Source of the DNA: Alteromonas sp. BL110
GTDB taxonomy: Bacteria > Pseudomonadota > Gammaproteobacteria > Enterobacterales > Alteromonadaceae
Length of the DNA: 64,000 nt
Assembly (NCBI RefSeq): GCF_003443615.1
Contig: NZ_CP031967.1
Span: 2,480,001 to 2,544,000 of the forward strand
Reading direction: 5' to 3'
Position 1 is the stretch's first letter. Each line of letters opens with the position of its first letter. Shown here piece by piece: positions 55,875-64,000 of this stretch. The notes below the pieces were generated by a model. It saw nothing but the letters and a program-made list of their open reading frames with translations. It was not told the DNA's origin and ran no database searches. The position numbers and the translations under genes were made by a program.

Positions 55875-56339
55875 TTACGCGTGTTCAACTTTGTCTTTTG
55901 CAGGTCGAACTTTCAGCGTTCGTTCCTGGAAAATTGAGTCGTTAGTTTTATCAATAACACTACTAAGATCGTCTGTGACAACCTCGATAAAACCGTAACC
56001 TTTCCTTTTTCCAGTTTTACGATCTTTCATTAAACGAACCGATTGCACTTCAATAAAGCTACTGAAGTACTCCTTTACCGCGTTCTCATTTGCTCTATAA
56101 GGCAAATTACCCACATATAAAGTTTCTACTGAACCGTTATTGGAGTGTGCTCTGGCATCTGAGGAAGATGGACTTTGAATAAGAGACGCTAGCCAAGGAG
56201 TAACGATACCGCTTATCAACAGAGCTGCCGATACGGTAAGTGGGACATGGACGTTTAAACTAGCAGAAGAAAATAACAAATACCCTGCAATTGCAAAAAT
56301 AGCGCTAATTACGGCGCATTGAATAAAGCCTACTTTCAT
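55875..56339 (-). CDS. Membrane-anchored RRM RNA-binding protein
   Basis: 154 aa. Two N-terminal membrane helices (about 5-26 and 32-54) are followed by a short linker and one RNA-recognition motif: RNP2 LYVGNL and RNP1 KGYGFIEV. The RRM should face the cytoplasm. Single bacterial RRM proteins are usually soluble, so the anchor suggests RNA handling at the membrane. Convergent with the DUF5610 gene and divergent from the rRNA operon. Confidence 0.85.
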   Translation of the reverse strand: MKVGFIQCAVISAIFAIAGYLLFSSASLNVHVPLTVSAALLISGIVTPWLASLIQSPSSSDARAHSNNGSVETLYVGNLPYRANENAVKEYFSSFIEVQSVRLMKDRKTGKRKGYGFIEVVTDDLSSVIDKTNDSIFQERTLKVRPAKDKVEHA

Positions 56340-56523
56340 ATACCTACCTTTCTATTGTTTATTATGGTGTTGGAGGCTGTATATAGTTTACTCATTTGTA
56401 ACAATTAGAACAATAAAATGTGAAAAAACTAGTCGAAAGATGCATTGAGCCTATAGAAATGATGCAGAAATGAGCGGTTAACACTGAAAGTGACGTAAAA
56501 ACCAAAAAAATCCAATTTAAGTA

Positions 56524-56551
56524 TTGATCTTTCTTAAGAGGTATCTATAAT
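56524..56551 (+). promoter_or_regulatory. Upstream rRNA promoter
   Basis: TTGATC, 16-base spacer, TATAAT, followed by GCGCTCC, a GC-rich discriminator as in stringently controlled rRNA promoters. Confidence 0.7.
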
Positions 56552-56649
56552 GCGCTCCACGTTCTGAGGGGGCTTCGAGAAAAACTAAGCCAGCTCAGCA
56601 ACGAGTGCGAAACCAAGTTTTCAAGCAAATAAAAAGTTTAAAAACATGG

Positions 56650-56677
56650 TTGACATCGAAATTAAACGATGTAAAAT
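56650..56677 (+). promoter_or_regulatory. Downstream rRNA promoter
   Basis: TTGACA, 16-base spacer, TAAAAT and GCGCACC discriminator. Nearest promoter to 16S. Confidence 0.75.
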
Positions 56678-56748
56678 GCGCACCTCACTCGAACAGGGTG
56701 AGTCACTAAGAAGCAACGGCTTCCGGTGAATTGCGACGAAGTCGCAAC

Positions 56749-56763
56749 GTTCTTTAACAATTT
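56749..56763 (+). promoter_or_regulatory. boxA antitermination site, 16S leader
   Basis: GTTCTTTAACAATTT, the conserved boxA of rRNA leaders, preceded by a boxB-like hairpin. Confidence 0.8.
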
Positions 56764-56829
56764 AGACAAGACAATCTGTGTGGGCACTCGTTAAGAGTGT
56801 CACAACGACGATTCATATTTCGATATATT

Positions 56830-58362
<1,533 letters not shown>

Positions 58363-58441
58363 CCATTACGTCGTAAGACGCACTTGATGCAGTGCCTACA
58401 CAGATAGTCTTGTTTAAAAATGAAGAACGACACAAGTTTAT

Positions 58442-58517
58442 GGGGCTATAGCTCAGCTGGGAGAGCGCCTGATTTGCATTCAGGAGGTCAGCAGTTCGAT
58501 CCTGCTTAGCTCCACCA
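58442..58517 (+). tRNA. tRNA-Ala(TGC)
   Basis: 76 bases beginning GGGGCTATAGCTCAGCTGGG, anticodon TGC in TTTGCATT, T-loop GTTCGATC, encoded CCA end. Confidence 0.97.
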
Positions 58518-58554
58518 TCTACTTGACACTGAGCTTGCATAAGCGAAGTACTGA

Positions 58555-58631
<77 letters not shown>

Positions 58632-59009
58632 TTTCCTTGCTTTATAAAAGGAAGGCGATAAAGGTAGAAAGTGTCGTAATAGACGATAAATCCTAATGAA
58701 TATTTACTGTTTCAGTAAGCATTGATTAGGGTTTTTTACTCTAAAGTGAAATGACTCGTCATTTTGCGAATGTTCTTTAACAATTTGGAAAGCTGATATT
58801 AATAGTAATCAATCAAAATTGAGTAACTGAGAAGTCGAAAGACGTACTTTTTACTCTACTTGACTGAATTGCTTGTTATCTAAAAGCGCTGAAAAGCGTG
58901 CCAATCGGCAAGCCGATTAGCAAAAAGATAGCAAGGCAATTCTTCCGATTAGCTTGTCATTCATGCGACATAACTTAAGCAGAAGTCAAAAGGCTGTTTG
59001 GGGTTGTAT
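58632..59009 (+). other. 16S-23S spacer after the tRNAs
   Basis: 378 bases of spacer and 23S leader. A boxB-like hairpin (AAATGAC-TC-GTCATTT, 58749-58764) precedes boxA at 58771-58786 (TGTTCTTTAACAATTT). No other gene. Confidence 0.75.
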
Positions 59010-61888
<2,879 letters not shown>

Positions 61889-62005
61889 CAACGCCCAAAA
61901 AGCTTTAGGCTTTTGAGTGTTGTAGACAAGCTAAAGCAAGTAGAGTGAAAAGTAGTTACTCACTGGTTGAATTGATATCCAGTTTTCTAGATTGTTACCA
62001 GTTTT

Positions 62006-62122
62006 TCCTGGCAGCCATAGCGATACGGTACCACCTGACTCCATTCCGAACTCAGAAGTGAAACGTATTAGCGCCGATGGTAGTGTGGGGTTTCCCCATG
62101 TGAGAGTAGGACACTGCCAGGT
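62006..62122 (+). rRNA. rrf: 5S ribosomal RNA, normal copy
   Basis: 117 bases. CCTGGCAGCCATAGCG...CGAACTCAGAAGTGAAAC...GCGCCGATGGTAGTGTGGGG...CCCCATGTGAGAGTAGG...CTGCCAGG: all conserved 5S elements and a closing helix I. Confidence 0.95.
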
Positions 62123-62134
62123 CCCATTAAGAAG

Positions 62135-62158
62135 AACCCGCCTAACGGCGGGTTTTTT
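62135..62158 (+). terminator. rRNA operon terminator after 5S
   Basis: AACCCGCC / GGCGGGTT stem, TAAC loop, run of T. Confidence 0.92.
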
Positions 62159-62180
62159 GCTTTCTGCAGCAAAGAAAAAG

Positions 62181-62214
62181 TAATGGGGTCAGAGTCGCGA
62201 CTCTGACCCCATTA
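62181..62214. repeat. Perfect REP-like palindrome, copy 1
   Basis: 34-base perfect palindrome; arm TAATGGGGTCAGAGTCG, centre between 62197 and 62198. The GGGGTCAGAGTC core is seen again at 62492-62517. Resembles REP/RAYT-type repeats. Confidence 0.85.
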
Positions 62215-62228
62215 TTCTTCCATTTTTT

Positions 62229-62430
62229 TTCTGGCAGCCATAGCGATACGGTACCACCTGACCGACATGTCGGCCCATCGCGTGGCGACCAACCACATCC
62301 CGAACTCAGAAGTGAAACGTATTAGCGCCGACCGGTGACCGGCGCAGGGATAGTGGGATAGTGTGGGGTTCCGGTGACCGGCCCAGCCCCATGTGAGAGT
62401 AAGACGGGCTGGCCCTCCAGACTGCCAGGT
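62229..62430 (+). pseudogene. Second 5S rRNA-like copy with four GC-rich inserts
   Basis: About 202 bases that align end to end with the normal 5S copy, plus four extra stretches: 62263-62299 (net +31, contains CCGACATGTCGG), 62332-62358 (+24, contains CCGGTGACCGG), 62369-62386 (+15, CCGGTGACCGG again) and 62406-62420 (+15). Between them the sequence is nearly identical to 5S. Insert 3 (GGCCCAGCCC) can pair with insert 4 (GGGCTGGCC). A normal 5S fold is unlikely, so I call it a pseudogene, but a structured RNA is possible. Confidence 0.8.
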
Positions 62431-62442
62431 CCCATTAAGAAG

Positions 62443-62466
62443 AACCCGCCTAACGGCGGTTTTTTT
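62443..62466 (+). terminator. Terminator after the second 5S-like copy
   Basis: CCGCC / GGCGG stem with TAAC loop and T7; one G lost compared with copy 1, so a shorter stem. Confidence 0.75.
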
Positions 62467-62491
62467 GCTTTCTGCACCTGAAAAAGTAATT

Positions 62492-62517
62492 GGGGTCAGA
62501 GTCGCGACTCTGACCCC
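62492..62517. repeat. Perfect REP-like palindrome, copy 2
   Basis: 26-base perfect palindrome; arm GGGGTCAGAGTCG and its complement, identical to the core of copy 1. Confidence 0.85.
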
Positions 62518-62531
62518 TCTATTTGTTGGGG

Positions 62532-64000
62532 CTATGCTTCGGTTTCTAGGGTTTGCTTTTTTAGCGTTTCTATCATGTGTTCACGCATTTTAAACTTTTG
62601 CAGCTTCCCTGTTACTGTCATGGGGTATTCTTTTACTACACTGATGTATTTAGGCACTTTAAAATAGGCTAGCTTTGATTTTAAGTAGTCACGTATTTGC
62701 TCTTCGTCTATGTGTCGATTTTCTTTTGCTTTAATCCAAAGACACACTTGCTCGCCATATTTATCATCGGGTATACCAAATACAGCGGCATCGGATACAT
62801 CGTCATGCTGGTATAGTACTTCTTCAATTTCTCGTGGATAAATATTCTCGCCACCGCGAATGATCATGTCTTTTATTCTGCCTACAATAGTGACATAGCC
62901 TTCCTCATCCATTTCACCTAGATCGCCAGAATGAAGCCAGCCTTCGTTGTCTATAGTAGCTTTAGTTTTAGCTTTATCTCCCCAGTAACCCTTCATTACA
63001 CAATAGCCTCTTGCACAAATCTCACCTGGCTCACCAATTGGAACAGTGTTGCCCTGTGCGTCGATAATTTTAACCTCTGTATGAGGCATAGCTCGGCCTA
63101 CCGTTTTAACCTGCTTCTCAAAGGGAGAATCAATATCTGTAATATGATTGATAGGGCTGCATTCTGTTTGACCATAACCTATAACGACTTCGGTCATGTG
63201 AAATGCACTATGGACCTTACGCATTAGTTCCTCAGGACATGTACTTCCGGCCATAACGCCGGTTCTCAAGCTAGATAAGTCAAAGCTTCTAAAATTCGGG
63301 AGCTCTAGCTCGGCAATAAACATAGTAGGTACACCGTGTAAGCCTGTACACTTTTCTTGTTCTACCGTGCGAAGGGTTGTTTCAGGGTCGAATGAGTCAC
63401 CAGGGAATACCGCACATGCACCAGACGCTAAACAGACTAAGTTACCCAATACCATACCGAAACAATGATAAAGCGGTACGGGTATGCAAAGTTTATCTTT
63501 ATGCGTAAATCTCATTGCTTCTGATACTAATAAACCATTATTCAATATATTGCGATGAGTGAGTGTTGCGCCTTTCGGGTTACCAGTCGTACCTGAGGTA
63601 AATTGAATGTTGATGTTATCATCGGCATTTAATGTCGTTTCAATGGCTGATAGCTGAGATCGTAGAGCATCAGTAGGCTCTATTTGGAGTTTTGAAAACG
63701 CCTGCAAGCCGTCTTCATGGGTTTCACCGATAGTATATACATGCTTAAGAGAGGGGAGCTTCGAGAGCGATAGCGCCGCGTCCGTCTGACTCTGGCCCCC
63801 GGTATCTAGTTCCGGGGCTAATTCTTTCAAAATGGCGATGTAGTTTGACTGTTTAAAAGACTGTGCCATCACTAAGTGCTTTACCCCGACATTGTTAATA
63901 GCAAAGGCTAATTCATCTGGGCGATAAGCGGGATTGAGACATACCATAATCGCGCCAATTCTTGCCGTTGCCATTTGTACAAGCGACCACTCAATGTTAT
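62532..64000 (-). CDS. Acyl-CoA synthetase (AMP-binding family), 5'-partial
   Basis: ANL-family ligase joining a fatty acid to CoA through an acyl-AMP. The frame is open to the window edge, with NIEWSLVQMATARIGAIMV matching the family start region, so the N-terminus is cut off. Marks: P-loop-like TSGTTGNPKGATLTHRN, IGYGQTECSP, HSGDLGEMDEEGYVTIVGRIKDM and the catalytic Lys end PMTVTGKLQKFKM. Medium- or long-chain substrate is likely; not resolved. Confidence 0.93.
   Translation of the reverse strand, partial: NIEWSLVQMATARIGAIMVCLNPAYRPDELAFAINNVGVKHLVMAQSFKQSNYIAILKELAPELDTGGQSQTDAALSLSKLPSLKHVYTIGETHEDGLQAFSKLQIEPTDALRSQLSAIETTLNADDNINIQFTSGTTGNPKGATLTHRNILNNGLLVSEAMRFTHKDKLCIPVPLYHCFGMVLGNLVCLASGACAVFPGDSFDPETTLRTVEQEKCTGLHGVPTMFIAELELPNFRSFDLSSLRTGVMAGSTCPEELMRKVHSAFHMTEVVIGYGQTECSPINHITDIDSPFEKQVKTVGRAMPHTEVKIIDAQGNTVPIGEPGEICARGYCVMKGYWGDKAKTKATIDNEGWLHSGDLGEMDEEGYVTIVGRIKDMIIRGGENIYPREIEEVLYQHDDVSDAAVFGIPDDKYGEQVCLWIKAKENRHIDEEQIRDYLKSKLAYFKVPKYISVVKEYPMTVTGKLQKFKMREHMIETLKKQTLETEA

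Larger units (their letters stand above)
56340..56829 (+). promoter_or_regulatory. rRNA operon promoter and leader region
   Basis: 490 bases. Contains two promoter-like pairs, a short hairpin TTGCGAC-GAA-GTCGCAA (56731-56747) and boxA at 56749-56763. No ORF seen. Confidence 0.75.

Overview
The window comes from an Alteromonas-like marine gammaproteobacterium. The main evidence is the rRNA operon (16S, tRNA-Ile and tRNA-Ala in the spacer, 23S, 5S). Gene content agrees: a cellulose operon end, a PEP-CTERM protein, FldB, MsrA, YbdG, cysJIH, sthA, fabR with a desaturase, trmA and a phage-shock pspA/pspC group. The genus is inferred by eye from the rRNA and was not checked by a search.

Layout. 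1-5501: end of a cellulose-secretion operon (bcsB, cut by the window edge and frameshifted; bcsZ; a short bcsC), followed by an opposing PEP-CTERM surface protein. 7035-10852: minus-strand genes for an orphan ExbD, an HEXXH protein, FldB and a PhoD-like phosphatase. 11069-18601: mixed single genes (beta-propeller-like lipoprotein, MsrA, DCC-type oxidoreductase with an SDR, NSS symporter, YeeZ-like SDR, DUF2884 protein, a 63-aa membrane protein). 18715-21881: minus-strand operon of two tandem PlsC-type acyltransferases and a YbdG-like channel. 21995-22837: FghA.

22922-27871: tight minus-strand four-gene operon of a coiled-coil protein, an envelope-spanning OmpA/roadblock-like protein, a Ras/Rab-like GTPase and a GGDEF-EAL protein. 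This is the best candidate in the window for an uncharacterised signalling system. 28174-32806: minus-strand operon of five overlapping glycosyltransferase genes with a small leading ORF. 33100-35114: FAD/NAD(P)-binding protein coupled to a small pore-like membrane protein with a degenerate filter. 35241-36258: dusA, frameshifted. 37078-40279: pspA, pspC, a small membrane protein, a DUF2333 protein and a beta-barrel protein. 40479-44759: cysJIH (sulfite and PAPS reduction). 45804-48029: REC-DUF3369-GGDEF-EAL regulator. 48026-54291: UDG-family protein, SthA, desaturase divergent from FabR with operator-like sites between them, DUF1330 protein and TrmA. 54482-56339: DUF5610-like protein and a membrane-anchored RRM protein.

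56524-62466: rRNA operon with tandem promoters and boxA sites. It ends in a normal 5S gene and then a tandem second 5S-like copy carrying four GC-rich, palindrome-bearing inserts. Each copy has its own terminator and a REP-like perfect palindrome. 62532-64000: acyl-CoA synthetase, cut by the window edge.

Two genes (bcsB, dusA) are each broken by a single extra base in a short G/C run. These may be true mutations or sequence errors. No CRISPR array, prophage or intact transposase gene was seen.
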